Positions 34,922 to 43,185 of a stretch of 54,011 nt of DNA are shown one piece after another. The DNA lies in the NCBI RefSeq assembly GCF_001650405.1, contig NZ_LWCU01000021.1, positions 1 to 54,011 of the forward strand, written 5' to 3'. The notes under the pieces are model-generated. The model was not told the origin of the DNA. It did not search any database and saw only the letters and a program-made list of their open reading frames with translations. The first letter of the stretch is position 1, and the number at the start of each line of letters is the position of its first letter. This DNA comes from Microbacterium sp. H83. Lineage in GTDB: Bacteria; Actinomycetota; Actinomycetes; Actinomycetales; Microbacteriaceae. The position numbers and the translations under genes are program-made.

Positions 34922-36619
34922 ATGTCGGTCAATCCGTATGGCTCCCGTCCCTGGCTCGACTCCTACGCCGACGGCGTTCCCGCCGAGATCGAGGAGTCGA
35001 GCCAGACGCTCCCGGAGATGATGGCGGCGAGCGTGGAGACCTTCGGCCGTCGGCCCGCGCTCGAGTTCTTCGGAGCGGTCACGACGTACCGCGAGCTTGG
35101 CGATCGGATCTCGCGGGCGGCGGAGGGACTCCGACGCCTGGGCGTGCGCAAAGGCGATCGGGTGGCGTTGGTGCTCCCGAACTGCCCGCAGCACGTCGTC
35201 GCGTTCTACGCCGCGCTGCGGCTGGGGGCGATCGTGGTCGAGCACAACCCGCTGTATACGGCGCGGGAGCTCCGTCATCAATTCGAGGACCATGAGGCGA
35301 AGGTCGCGATCGTCTGGGACAAGACCGTCGACACCATCGCGGAGTTCCCGTCCGACCTCCGCGTCGAGCACATCGTGAGCGTCGATCTGACCGAGGCGAT
35401 GCCCCTCGCGCAGCGGATGCTGCTGACGCTTCCCCTTCCGAAGGCGAGGGCGGCGAGGGGCAGGCTGACCGCCGTCCCGAAGGCGCGACGGGCGCTGCCG
35501 TGGAAGAAGCTGATCGATCATCGGCCGCTGTCGCGTCGGATCGAGGGTCCGGAGCTGCGCGACACCGCCCTGCTGCAGTACACGAGCGGCACCACCGGCG
35601 ATCCGAAGGGCGCCATCCTCACGCACGCGAATCTGCGCGCGAACGCGATGCAGGGACGAGCGTGGGTGCCCGGCCTCGTGGACGGCGACGAGACGTTCTA
35701 CGGGGTGCTGCCGCTGTTCCACGCATACGGAATGACGCTGTGCCTCACGTTCGCGATGAGCATCGGAGCCAGGCTCGTGCTGTTCCCGACGTTCGACCTC
35801 GGTCTCATCACGAAGGCCGCCCGGACGAGTCCGCCGACCTTCCTTCCCGCCGTGCCGCCGATCTACGACCAGCTGGCCCGCGCGGCCGCGCGCGGGACGA
35901 TCGACCTCTCCACGGTGCGGTTCGCCATCTCCGGAGCCATGAGCCTGCCGGTGGAGACCGTGCAGCGCTGGGAGGAGGCGACCGGCGGACTGCTCGTCGA
36001 GGGCTACGGCATGACCGAGAGCTCGCCCGTCGCGCTCGGCAACCCGATCGGAACCAGCAGGCGTCCCGGCACGGTCGGCGTGCCGTTCCCGAGCACCGAG
36101 ATCCGGGTGGTCGATCCCTCGGACACCGATGCCGACCGGCCCACCGGCGAGGCGGGCGAACTGCTGATCCGGGGCCCGCAGGTCTTCCAGGGGTACTGGC
36201 GTCGTCCGAGCGACACGGCCGACGTGCTGCTCGCCGACGGCTGGCTGCGCACGGGCGACATCGCCGAGGTCTCGGCCGACGGTTTCGTGACGATCGTCGA
36301 CCGGCTGAAGGAGCTCATCATCACCGGGGGATTCAACGTGTCGCCGAGCGAGGTCGAGGATGCCCTGCTCGCCCACCCCGATGTCGTGGGCGCCGCGGTC
36401 GTCGGCCTGCCGCGATCGAGCGGGGGCGAGGAGGTCGCCGCGGCCGTGGTGCTCCGCGACGGAGCGACGCTCGACAGCGGCGCTCTGCGCGACTTCTGCC
36501 GCACCCGCCTCACGCCGTACAAGGTGCCGAGACGGATCGCGACCGTGGACGAGCTGCCCCGATCGCTCATCGGCAAGGTGCTGCGCCGTGAGGTGAGGGA
36601 TCGGATGCTGGCGGAGTGA
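34922..36619 (+). CDS. Long-chain acyl-CoA ligase-like AMP-forming synthetase
   Basis: The 565-residue enzyme is an ANL-superfamily ligase similar to FadD. The motifs are LLQYTSGTTGDPKGAILTHANL (P loop), YGMTESSPVALGNP, DGWLRTGDIAEVSADGFVTIVDRLKELIITGGFNVSPSEVED, and a C-terminal PRSLIGKVLRREVRDRM with the catalytic lysine. It activates a carboxylic acid, probably a fatty acid, as its CoA thioester. GAGG lies shortly before the ATG; a CAGGAT hexamer with a 6-nt gap is also present. It is 60 bases after the aldolase-like gene, and a functional link to it is unclear. Confidence 0.88.
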   Translation: MSVNPYGSRPWLDSYADGVPAEIEESSQTLPEMMAASVETFGRRPALEFFGAVTTYRELGDRISRAAEGLRRLGVRKGDRVALVLPNCPQHVVAFYAALRLGAIVVEHNPLYTARELRHQFEDHEAKVAIVWDKTVDTIAEFPSDLRVEHIVSVDLTEAMPLAQRMLLTLPLPKARAARGRLTAVPKARRALPWKKLIDHRPLSRRIEGPELRDTALLQYTSGTTGDPKGAILTHANLRANAMQGRAWVPGLVDGDETFYGVLPLFHAYGMTLCLTFAMSIGARLVLFPTFDLGLITKAARTSPPTFLPAVPPIYDQLARAAARGTIDLSTVRFAISGAMSLPVETVQRWEEATGGLLVEGYGMTESSPVALGNPIGTSRRPGTVGVPFPSTEIRVVDPSDTDADRPTGEAGELLIRGPQVFQGYWRRPSDTADVLLADGWLRTGDIAEVSADGFVTIVDRLKELIITGGFNVSPSEVEDALLAHPDVVGAAVVGLPRSSGGEEVAAAVVLRDGATLDSGALRDFCRTRLTPYKVPRRIATVDELPRSLIGKVLRREVRDRMLAE

Positions 36620-36624
36620 TGCGC

Positions 36625-36640
36625 TGAAATCGGTTACAGT
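36625..36640 (+). promoter_or_regulatory. LacI-type operator (TGAAATCGGTTACA) overlapping a TACAGT -10 box
   Basis: TGAAATCGGTTACA at 36625-36638 fits the LacI-family pattern TGNAANCGNTTNCA at every fixed position. TACAGT at 36635-36640 overlaps it and lies 6 nt before the ATG at 36647. This suggests a leaderless, autorepressed transcript. Confidence 0.65.
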
Positions 36641-36646
36641 GTGCCG

Positions 36647-37633
36647 ATGGTCACGATCTACGACGTCGCCCGACTCGCACAGGTGTCTCCTGCCACCGTG
36701 TCGCGGGTGTTCAACGGCACCAGCGTCTCGGCCGAGAAGGTCGCCGCCGTGCGCCGGGCGGCGAAGAGCCTGGACTTCACGCCGAACCGTGCCGCGCGCA
36801 GTCTGCGTCGACAGAGCTCGGAGGTCATCGGCCTCGTGATCCCCGACATCGAGAACCCCTACTTCACGGAGATGGCGAGGGGCGTCGAGGACGTCGCCTC
36901 CGAGGCGGGCTTCTCGGTGGTGCTCTGCAACTCGGACTCGCAGACGGAGAAGGAGTCCACCTACCTGCAGATCGCGATCGCCGAGCACATGTCCGGCGTG
37001 ATCATCGCCCCGGCCTCCGACCGGACGCGACTCGACGGCATCCTCGCCACCGGGCGGCCGGTGGTCGCCGTCGATCGCGGCACGACGTACGACATCGACG
37101 GGGTCGTCATGGCGAACCGCGCTGCCGGGACGTCCGCCGCCGAGAGTCTGCTCGCGGCCGGATATCGGCGGGTCGCCTACATCGGCGGACCCCAGGAGAT
37201 CGACACGGCGGCTGAGCGCGCCGCGGGCTGGCGCTCGGCGATCGCCGGCACCGTGTCAGACGCCGATGCCGAGGAGCTGCTCCGCTTCGCGACGTTCGGC
37301 GTCGACGGCGGGCGGCAGGCGATGGAAGAGCTGCTCGCCCTTCCCGCACCACCCGATGCGGTGGTCGCCGGCAACAACCTCATCGGGGTCGGCGCGATCC
37401 AGGTTCTCACCGAGCACGGCCTGACCCCTCCGGAGACGGGGGTGGCCGTCATCGGCTCCCTCCCGTTCACCACGCTGTCGCCCACCGCCGTGACCGTGGT
37501 GCGTCTGCCCGCTCGGCACATGGGGGTCACCGCCGCGCGCATGCTGCTGGAGCGCATCGCCGGGGACGATCAGCCGCCGCGCACGGTCGTCCTGCGCAAC
37601 GAGCTCCAGCCTGCGAGCGCCGCCCGCGGCTGA
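36647..37633 (+). CDS. LacI-family transcriptional repressor
   Basis: The 328-residue protein has the LacI HTH (TIYDVARLAQVSPATVSRVFNGTSVSAEKVAAVRRAAKSLDFTPNRAARSL) with hinge helix, and a periplasmic-binding-protein-like effector domain (VIGLVIPDIENPYFTEMARGVEDVASEAGFSVVLCNSDSQTEKE, GVIIAPAS, RVAYIGGP, PDAVVAGNNLIGVGAI). Such proteins sense sugars. An operator of the expected class overlaps its own promoter, and a near-identical one lies in the promoter of the kinase/isomerase operon at 38224, so that operon is its probable target. I use the ATG at 36647; a GTG at 36641 is in frame but lies between the -10 box and the ATG. Confidence 0.9.
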   Translation: MVTIYDVARLAQVSPATVSRVFNGTSVSAEKVAAVRRAAKSLDFTPNRAARSLRRQSSEVIGLVIPDIENPYFTEMARGVEDVASEAGFSVVLCNSDSQTEKESTYLQIAIAEHMSGVIIAPASDRTRLDGILATGRPVVAVDRGTTYDIDGVVMANRAAGTSAAESLLAAGYRRVAYIGGPQEIDTAAERAAGWRSAIAGTVSDADAEELLRFATFGVDGGRQAMEELLALPAPPDAVVAGNNLIGVGAIQVLTEHGLTPPETGVAVIGSLPFTTLSPTAVTVVRLPARHMGVTAARMLLERIAGDDQPPRTVVLRNELQPASAARG

Positions 37634-37641
37634 GTGCCGCG

Positions 37642-37660
37642 CCGATCCCCGGGGCATCGG
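37642..37660. terminator. Possible bidirectional stem-loop between convergent genes
   Basis: CCGATCCCC and GGGGCATCGG pair with one bulge immediately after the LacI stop and before the convergent gene's stop. Only 9 pairs and no T run, so the call is weak. Confidence 0.3.
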
Positions 37661-38008
37661 TCAGCGCGAGCCCCAGAATCGCGTCGCGAGCGTCGTCAGC
37701 TCGGCGTCGAGATCGTCGACCTTCGTCTCCACCCGCGTCAGCCGCGCATCCATGGAGTCGAGGCGGGTGTTCACCGCGTCGAAGCGAGCGGTCATCTCGT
37801 TCCGCAGACTGCCCAACTCACTGCGGAACCCGTTCATCTCCCCGCGCATCTCTCCGCGCAGCGCGCCGAGCTCGCCGAGGAACTCGGATCGCAGTCCGCC
37901 GACCTCGGCGCGGATGACCCGACGGAACTGCGCGGTCATCAGTGTCATCCCTCCCAGGATCGCGGCGGCGAACACGCCGATCAGGGTCCAGACCTGTGGC
38001 TCGGTCAT
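37661..38008 (-). CDS. Small membrane-anchored coiled-coil protein
   Basis: The 115-residue protein has one N-terminal helix (VWTLIGVFAAAILGGMTLMTA) followed by a long heptad-patterned stretch, LRSEFLGELGALRGEMRGEMNGFRSELGSLRNEMTARFDAVNTRLDSMDARLTRVETKVDDLDAEL, which should form a parallel coiled coil. It resembles many uncharacterised bacterial proteins with repeats such as 'lrsEmr...'. GGGGGG lies 6 nt before the ATG at 38008; another ATG is at 38014. It sits between two LacI-linked units on the opposite strand and shows no link to them. No function can be assigned. Confidence 0.65.
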   Translation of the reverse strand: MTEPQVWTLIGVFAAAILGGMTLMTAQFRRVIRAEVGGLRSEFLGELGALRGEMRGEMNGFRSELGSLRNEMTARFDAVNTRLDSMDARLTRVETKVDDLDAELTTLATRFWGSR

Positions 38009-38165
38009 CTGCATCCCCCCATTCTTCGATGTCGGGATCAGGATGTCATCGGCCCGAGATGCTTCATGCCGGAGTCCCGGCGATTGTGGCGAGATCCGCC
38101 CGATCCGGAAGCGGTGCAGAAGCGGTGGAGGAGCGCTGCAGGAGCGCTGAGTCGGTGCAGTCCGC

Positions 38166-38195
38166 TTGCATCATGAAATCGATTTCGCGTACAGT
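38166..38195 (+). promoter_or_regulatory. Promoter with LacI-type operator (TGAAATCGATTTCG) for the kinase/isomerase operon
   Basis: TTGCAT at 38166-38171 and TACAGT at 38190-38195 are 18 bases apart. The operator TGAAATCGATTTCG (38174-38187), with a perfect 12-bp palindrome GAAATCGATTTC, fills the spacer. It matches the operator of the LacI gene at 36647 in its left half. Confidence 0.65.
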
Positions 38196-38223
38196 GTCGA
38201 GGGACGCGATCAAGGAGGACGCC

Positions 38224-39777
38224 ATGCGCTGCACCCTCGGGGTGGACATCGGCACGTCGAGCAGCAAGGGCGTGCTCGTCGACGCCGACGGCGTGATCCT
38301 CGCGTCCGCGACGCGGGCGCATGAGGTCAGCCGTCCGCGACCCGGCCGGGTCGAGATGGATGGTCGCGTGTGGTGGGACGAGTTCGCCGCTCTCGCACGG
38401 GAGCTCGTCGCTGCGGCCCCGGATGCCGAGATCGTCAGCGTCGGCGTGAGCGGCATGGGGCCGTGCATCCTGCTCGCGGACGAGCACGACGAGCCCGTGC
38501 GCGATGCGATCCTCTACGGCGTCGACACGCGGGCCACCGCGCAGATCGAGCGGATGACGACCGAGCTCGGCGTCGACGACATCGTGCGCATCGGTGGCTC
38601 GACCCTCACGTCCCAGGCCGGCGGTCCGAAGATGGTGTGGGTGGCCGACGAGGAGCCCGAGGTCTGGACCCGCGCACGGCGTCTGTTCATGCCCGCGTCG
38701 TGGCTGGTGCGCAGGCTCACCGGCGCCTACGTGCTCGACCACCAGTCCGCGAGTCAGGTCTCGCCGCTGTACGAGATCGAGGCGGAGCGGTGGCACGAGC
38801 CCTTCTGGGATCGCTACGCCGAACGCATCGAGCGCCCCTCGCTGACCTGGGCGGGAGACGTCGCGGGCACGGTGACCGCCGAGGCGTCCGCCCTCACCGG
38901 CATCCCCGCCGGCACTCCGGTGATCACCGGCACGATCGATGCCTGGACCGAGGCCGTCAGCGTGGGAGCGCATGAGGTCGGTGATCTCATGCTCATGTAC
39001 GGAACGACCATGTTCATGGTCTTCACGAACAGCGTCGCGACCGGGAACGAGACGCTGCGGACCCCGTCGATGTGGACCACCGCCGGCGCCTTCCTCGGCA
39101 CCCGCAACCTCGCCGGCGGACTCTCGACGTCGGGCGCGCTGACGGCCTGGCTCAAGGACCTCACGGATGCCGACTATCCGCAGCTCCTGGCCGAGGCGGA
39201 CGCGTCCGGTCCCGGAGCGCGCGGCCTGCTGATGCTGCCCTACTTCGCGGGGGAGCGCACCCCGATCCAGGATCCCGACGCGCGGGGAGTGATCGCAGGG
39301 CTCACGCTCGAGCACACCCGGGGCGACCTGTACCGGGCGGCCCTCGAGGCCACCGCGCTCGGAGTGCGGCACAACGTCGAGACCATGCGCGCCGCAGGGG
39401 CGGACATCCGCCGGATCGTCGCGGTCGGCGGGGGCACGCAGGGGAGACTCTGGCTGCAGATCGTCTCGGACGTCACCGGACTCGTGCAGGAGGTGCCCGC
39501 GACCACGATCGGCGCGAGCTACGGCGCCGCCTTCCTGGCCGCCGTCGCGATCGCCGACGCCGAGGCGCCGCAGATCACGGACTGGAACCCGGTCGCCGAG
39601 ACCGTCACCCCGCGTGCGGAGCTCCGCGACCGCTACGACACGCTCTTCGACCGCTACGTGCGCCTGTACGGCGGTACGAGAGACATCGTCCACGAACTCG
39701 CCGCCGACCAGCGCGGCGCCGCCGGACCGCCGTCGGCATCCATCGACCCCACCACCCTCGAAGCGGAGGCATCATGA
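38224..39777 (+). CDS. FGGY-family carbohydrate kinase
   Basis: The 517-residue enzyme is an FGGY sugar kinase. The N-terminal phosphate loop is CTLGVDIGTSSSKGVLVD, followed by VSVGVSGMGPCILLAD, VITGTIDAWTEAVSVGAHEVGDLMLMYGTT (with the catalytic Asp) and MLPYFAGERTPIQDPDARGVIAGLTL. The C-terminal adenosine motif is RIVAVGGGTQGRLWLQIVSDVTG. Xylulose, fuculose and ribulose kinases share this form, so the substrate is uncertain. AAGGAGG precedes the ATG. Its stop overlaps the next start (ATGA); the neighbour is a ketol isomerase of the fucose type, so an L-fucose- or D-arabinose-like route is the best guess. Confidence 0.88.
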   Translation: MRCTLGVDIGTSSSKGVLVDADGVILASATRAHEVSRPRPGRVEMDGRVWWDEFAALARELVAAAPDAEIVSVGVSGMGPCILLADEHDEPVRDAILYGVDTRATAQIERMTTELGVDDIVRIGGSTLTSQAGGPKMVWVADEEPEVWTRARRLFMPASWLVRRLTGAYVLDHQSASQVSPLYEIEAERWHEPFWDRYAERIERPSLTWAGDVAGTVTAEASALTGIPAGTPVITGTIDAWTEAVSVGAHEVGDLMLMYGTTMFMVFTNSVATGNETLRTPSMWTTAGAFLGTRNLAGGLSTSGALTAWLKDLTDADYPQLLAEADASGPGARGLLMLPYFAGERTPIQDPDARGVIAGLTLEHTRGDLYRAALEATALGVRHNVETMRAAGADIRRIVAVGGGTQGRLWLQIVSDVTGLVQEVPATTIGASYGAAFLAAVAIADAEAPQITDWNPVAETVTPRAELRDRYDTLFDRYVRLYGGTRDIVHELAADQRGAAGPPSASIDPTTLEAEAS

Positions 39778-41408
39778 CCACATACACCCTGCCGGCACCG
39801 GCATCCCGCCCGGCATCCGCACCCCGGACCGCGTACCTCATCGCCTCGGGCGATCTGCGCGAATCGGCGAACACCGCCGGCTGGCCGACCCAGGTCGAGC
39901 TGGAGGCCGGTGTGACCGGCGTGCTGAACGATCTCGGGTGGACCGTGATCCGCGCGAACGACGTCGATCCCGAGACCGGCCACGGCTTCATCTCGAGCCA
40001 GCGCATGGGTCTCGAGGTCTTCAAGAACATCCCGACGGATGCTCCGCTCATTGTCGCCGAGGCCGTGTGGCAGTACTCGCACCACGTGCTGGCCGGACTC
40101 CGCACGCACGAGGGGCCGATCCTCACGGTCGCGAACTTCGCGGGCGACTGGCCGGGACTCGTCGGTCTGCTCGGCCTCAATGCCGGACTCACCAAGATGG
40201 ACAAGCCCTATGCCACGATCTGGTCGGTCGACTTCACCGACGAGTGGTTCCGTGACGGCATCCGCGAGTGGACCGAGACCGGGGCGATCACCCACGACGC
40301 CTCGCACGTGCGTCCGCTGCCCGAGCTCCCCGAGAGCCCCGAGAAGCAGCTGGGCGAGGCGCTCGCCGCCGAGCTGCGCGCCGAGAAGGCGATCATCGGC
40401 GTGTTCGACGAGGGCTGCATGGGCATGTACAACGCGATCTTCGACGACGAGCTGCTCAACAAGACCGGCATCTACAAGGAGCGTCTGTCGCAGTCGGCGC
40501 TCTATGCCGAGATGCTGAACGTGACGGATGCCGAGGCCGACGCCGCCTACGACTGGCTGATCGACGCCGGCATGACGTTCGTCTACGGAGAGGATGCGGC
40601 GACCGAGCTGACCCGCGAGCAGGTGCAGTGGCAGCTGAAGATGTACATCGCCGCCCTCCGGATCGCCGACGACTTCGGGCTCGACGCGGTCGGCATCCAG
40701 TACCAGCAGGGTCTGAAGGACCTCGTCCCGGCATCCGACCTGGCCGAGGGCATCCTGAACTCGACCGAGCGCCCGCCGGTGACCTCGCGTGACGGCTCGC
40801 GCGTGCTGCACGAGGGGCGCGCGTTCCCGCACTTCAACGAGGCCGACGAGGGCGTCGCGGTCGACGCGCTCGTCACCGACCGGGTGTGGCGTGCGATGGG
40901 CCTCGTGCCCGACAACACCCTGCACGACGTGCGCTGGGGTGAGGACCACGGCGGGGACTTCGTGTGGGTGTACGAGATCTCGGGCTCCGTGCCCGCTTCG
41001 CACCTGGGCGGATGGCAGAACGCCGAGGGGTGGCGTCAGGGGCACGTGTTCTTCCCCGCCGGCGGCGCGACGATCAACGGCGTCTCGAAGCCCGGCGAGG
41101 TCGTGCTGTCGCGCGTCTTCATCGCCGACGGCATCCTGCAGGCCGACATCTTCCGCGCCTCGGTCGTCGAACTGCCCGCGGAGGAGACGCAGCGCCGCAA
41201 GGACGCGACCAACCCGGAGTGGCCGATCGCCCACGTCGTGCTGCACGGCATCTCTCGCGACCAGTTCATGGCCAGGCACAAGGCCAACCATGCGCAGCTC
41301 GTCTACGCGCCCGACGCCGAGACCGCCGACAAGGCGCTCGTCGCGAAGGCCGCGATGTTCGACGGGATGGGCATCAGGGTCAACCTCGTCGGAGACGTGA
41401 AGATCTGA
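39774..41408 (+). CDS. L-fucose isomerase-related sugar isomerase
   Basis: The 544-residue protein resembles L-fucose/D-arabinose isomerases and their uncharacterised relatives. LIASGDLRESANTAGWPTQVELEAGV opens the first domain. Further recognisable parts are ILTVANFAGDWPGLVGLLGLNAGL, IGVFDEGCMGMYNAIFDDELLN with conserved acidic residues, and a C-terminal domain (VFFPAGGATINGVSKPGEVVLSRVF). Whether all Mn ligands of FucI are kept cannot be confirmed by eye. It would convert an aldose to a ketose for the kinase it overlaps (ATGA). No aldolase follows, so the pathway must finish elsewhere. Confidence 0.8.
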   Translation: MTTYTLPAPASRPASAPRTAYLIASGDLRESANTAGWPTQVELEAGVTGVLNDLGWTVIRANDVDPETGHGFISSQRMGLEVFKNIPTDAPLIVAEAVWQYSHHVLAGLRTHEGPILTVANFAGDWPGLVGLLGLNAGLTKMDKPYATIWSVDFTDEWFRDGIREWTETGAITHDASHVRPLPELPESPEKQLGEALAAELRAEKAIIGVFDEGCMGMYNAIFDDELLNKTGIYKERLSQSALYAEMLNVTDAEADAAYDWLIDAGMTFVYGEDAATELTREQVQWQLKMYIAALRIADDFGLDAVGIQYQQGLKDLVPASDLAEGILNSTERPPVTSRDGSRVLHEGRAFPHFNEADEGVAVDALVTDRVWRAMGLVPDNTLHDVRWGEDHGGDFVWVYEISGSVPASHLGGWQNAEGWRQGHVFFPAGGATINGVSKPGEVVLSRVFIADGILQADIFRASVVELPAEETQRRKDATNPEWPIAHVVLHGISRDQFMARHKANHAQLVYAPDAETADKALVAKAAMFDGMGIRVNLVGDVKI

Positions 41409-41444
41409 GGGGGCGCACGACGCGGGCGACGGGGAGTCGCTCGT

Positions 41445-41450
41445 TACAGT
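41445..41450 (+). promoter_or_regulatory. Putative -10 box (TACAGT) of a leaderless LacI transcript
   Basis: GTTACAGTG precedes the ATG at 41457 with exactly 6 nt between TACAGT and ATG, the same layout as for the LacI gene at 36647. Confidence 0.5.
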
Positions 41451-41456
41451 GAGGGG

Positions 41457-42479
41457 ATGAGCTCGGCGAGACGCGTGACGATCACCGACATCGCGCGTCT
41501 CGCCGGGGTGTCTCCCGGTGCGGTGTCCTTCGCTCTGAACGGCCGACCGGGCGTCAGCGAGCAGACGCGGCGGCGCATCCTCGCCATCGCCGACGAGCAT
41601 CAGTGGCAGCCGAGCTCGGCAGCGAGGGCGCTCGTCGGCGCACGGGCGGGCGTCATCGGCTTCGCGGTGAACCGGCCCGCCGAGACCCTCGGCGCCGAGG
41701 CGTTCTTCACAGACCTGGTGGCCGGCGCCCAGTCGGCGCTCTCGAACCGGCGCCTCGCGATGCAGATGGTGCTCGTCTCGTCGGTCGAGGAGGAGATGAC
41801 GACCTATCGCCGCCTGCGCGCGGCGAACCAGGTCGACGGCGTGATCGTGATCGATCCGGTCGACGACGATCCGAGGCTCGCGGCGCTCGTCGCACTCGGG
41901 CTGCCGGCGATCGTGATCGGCAGCATCGGGTCGCGAGAGGGGCATCCTGCCGTGCTCCGCGTGGACGACGGGGCGGTCGCGGCGGAGCTGTTCGGACACC
42001 TCGCAGACCTCGGCCACCGGTCGATCGGCTACGTCTCCGGTCCGGCGGCGTTCCAGCACACGCGGCTGCGTGCGGAGGCGCTCGACGCGCTCGCATCCGA
42101 GGGCGTCGCGAGCGCGGTGGTCGCGACGGACACGACTCCGGATGCCGCAGCCGCTGCCCTGCGTCGGCTGCTCTCCGCAGACGCGCCCCCGACGGCCGTC
42201 GTCTTCGACAGCGACGTCATGGCGATCGCCGGACTGCGGGCGGCGCAGGAGCTCGGCATCCGGGTGCCGGCGGATCTGTCGATCGCGGCGTTCGACGACT
42301 CCACGGTGGCGGCGCTCGTGCGCCCGTCGCTCACGTGCCTGACCCGCGACACGTTCCGCCTCGGTGCGGATGCTGCAGAGTTCCTGCTCGACCAGATCGA
42401 GGCCGCCGAGGTGCTGCCCGATCGGGTCGCCGCGGTGCCGAGACTGACCGTGCGGGAGAGCACCGGCGCCGCTCGCTGA
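41457..42479 (+). CDS. LacI-family transcriptional repressor, second copy
   Basis: The 340-residue protein has an HTH (VTITDIARLAGVSPGAVSFALNGRPGVSEQTRRRILAIADEHQWQPSSAARALVG) and a ligand-binding domain (VIGFAVNRPAETLGAEAFFTDLVAGAQSAL, VDGVIVIDPVDDD, PTAVVFDSDVMAIAGLRAAQELGIRVPADLSIAAFDDSTVAALVRPSLTCL). It differs clearly from the LacI protein at 36647 and is not a recent duplicate. The gene follows the isomerase by 48 bases with its own probable promoter. Its targets are unknown; no sugar genes follow it. Confidence 0.9.
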   Translation: MSSARRVTITDIARLAGVSPGAVSFALNGRPGVSEQTRRRILAIADEHQWQPSSAARALVGARAGVIGFAVNRPAETLGAEAFFTDLVAGAQSALSNRRLAMQMVLVSSVEEEMTTYRRLRAANQVDGVIVIDPVDDDPRLAALVALGLPAIVIGSIGSREGHPAVLRVDDGAVAAELFGHLADLGHRSIGYVSGPAAFQHTRLRAEALDALASEGVASAVVATDTTPDAAAAALRRLLSADAPPTAVVFDSDVMAIAGLRAAQELGIRVPADLSIAAFDDSTVAALVRPSLTCLTRDTFRLGADAAEFLLDQIEAAEVLPDRVAAVPRLTVRESTGAAR

Positions 42480-42549
42480 GGCGCGCATCGCGCGTCGAAC
42501 GTACTCCGGTATATCTGTGGATGTAGCCATGTGAGGTTATATCGACGGC

Positions 42550-42555
42550 TAGCGT
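42550..42555 (+). promoter_or_regulatory. Putative -10 box (TAGCGT) of the WXG100 effector operon
   Basis: TAGCGT ends 6 nt before the ATG at 42562, again the leaderless geometry. The preceding 70 bases include an AT-richer stretch (GGTATATCTGTGG, GGTTATATC) that is unusual here. Confidence 0.45.
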
Positions 42556-42561
42556 CGACGC

Positions 42562-42900
42562 ATGATCATCCGGGGTGAGTTCGGAGCGCTGGCTCATGAG
42601 GCCGGGCGGCTCGACGACATCGGCGACCGCATCGACGGCAGGCTCGCACGTGAGCGCGCGGACATGGAGGAGTTCCTCGGTGCGGGGTGGACCGGTGCGT
42701 CCGCCTCGCAGTTCCGTGCGGCCTTCGACCGGTGGGATGCCGCCGCGACCGAGTGCGCGGCGGACCTGCACCGGCTCGTCGATGCGATCCGGGCCGCGAC
42801 CGCCGACCTCGTAGCGGGCGAGCAGGCGAACACCGAGGTGACGGAGGTGCTGGCCGACAGCATCCCGCCCTCGCTCGCCCGGATGATGGGCGCCCGCTGA
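42562..42900 (+). CDS. WXG100-family protein, first of two
   Basis: The 112-residue protein is a helical hairpin of the WXG100 (EsxA/B) family with GAGWTGASASQFRAAFDRWDAAA at the turn, where W-x-G is the hallmark. Such proteins are substrates or partners of the ESX/type VII secretion system. The next gene starts on the last base of its stop codon, so the two are translated together and likely pair. No secretion machinery (EccC, EccD) is in the window. Confidence 0.83.
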   Translation: MIIRGEFGALAHEAGRLDDIGDRIDGRLARERADMEEFLGAGWTGASASQFRAAFDRWDAAATECAADLHRLVDAIRAATADLVAGEQANTEVTEVLADSIPPSLARMMGAR

Positions 42901-43181
42901 TGTTCACGATGCGGACCGCGCACGCGGAGCAGATGCTCGACGACACCCGGGCCGTGAGTGCGGAGCTGTTCGACGCCCTGGAGGAGGCCGAGGGCATCGC
43001 CGAACGGATGGATGCGGCCTGGGAGGGGGCGTCGGCGTCCGCCCGAGCCGATTCGGGCGCGGAGTGGCGTGACGATGCGCGCCGCATGATCGCCGCGCTC
43101 GACGAGATGCACCGCGCGCTGTCGGGGGCGCACGGCAATTACACCGCGGCGGTGTCCGCGAACTCCTCGATGTGGGGGTGA
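42900..43181 (+). CDS. WXG100-family protein, second of two
   Basis: The 93-residue protein carries MDAAWEGASASARADSGAEWRDDA, the WXG turn of the family, within two long helices. It probably forms a complex with the upstream protein or with the N-terminal part of the toxin gene that starts 4 bases after its stop. The start overlaps the previous stop (TGATG). Confidence 0.82.
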   Translation: MFTMRTAHAEQMLDDTRAVSAELFDALEEAEGIAERMDAAWEGASASARADSGAEWRDDARRMIAALDEMHRALSGAHGNYTAAVSANSSMWG

Positions 43182-43185
43182 GCGC

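Noticed and set aside
33545..36988. 1147-residue minus-strand reading frame
   Set aside because: It covers parts of tctA, the DapA-like gene, the ligase and the start of a LacI gene in antisense. Those genes are clear, so this is a shadow.
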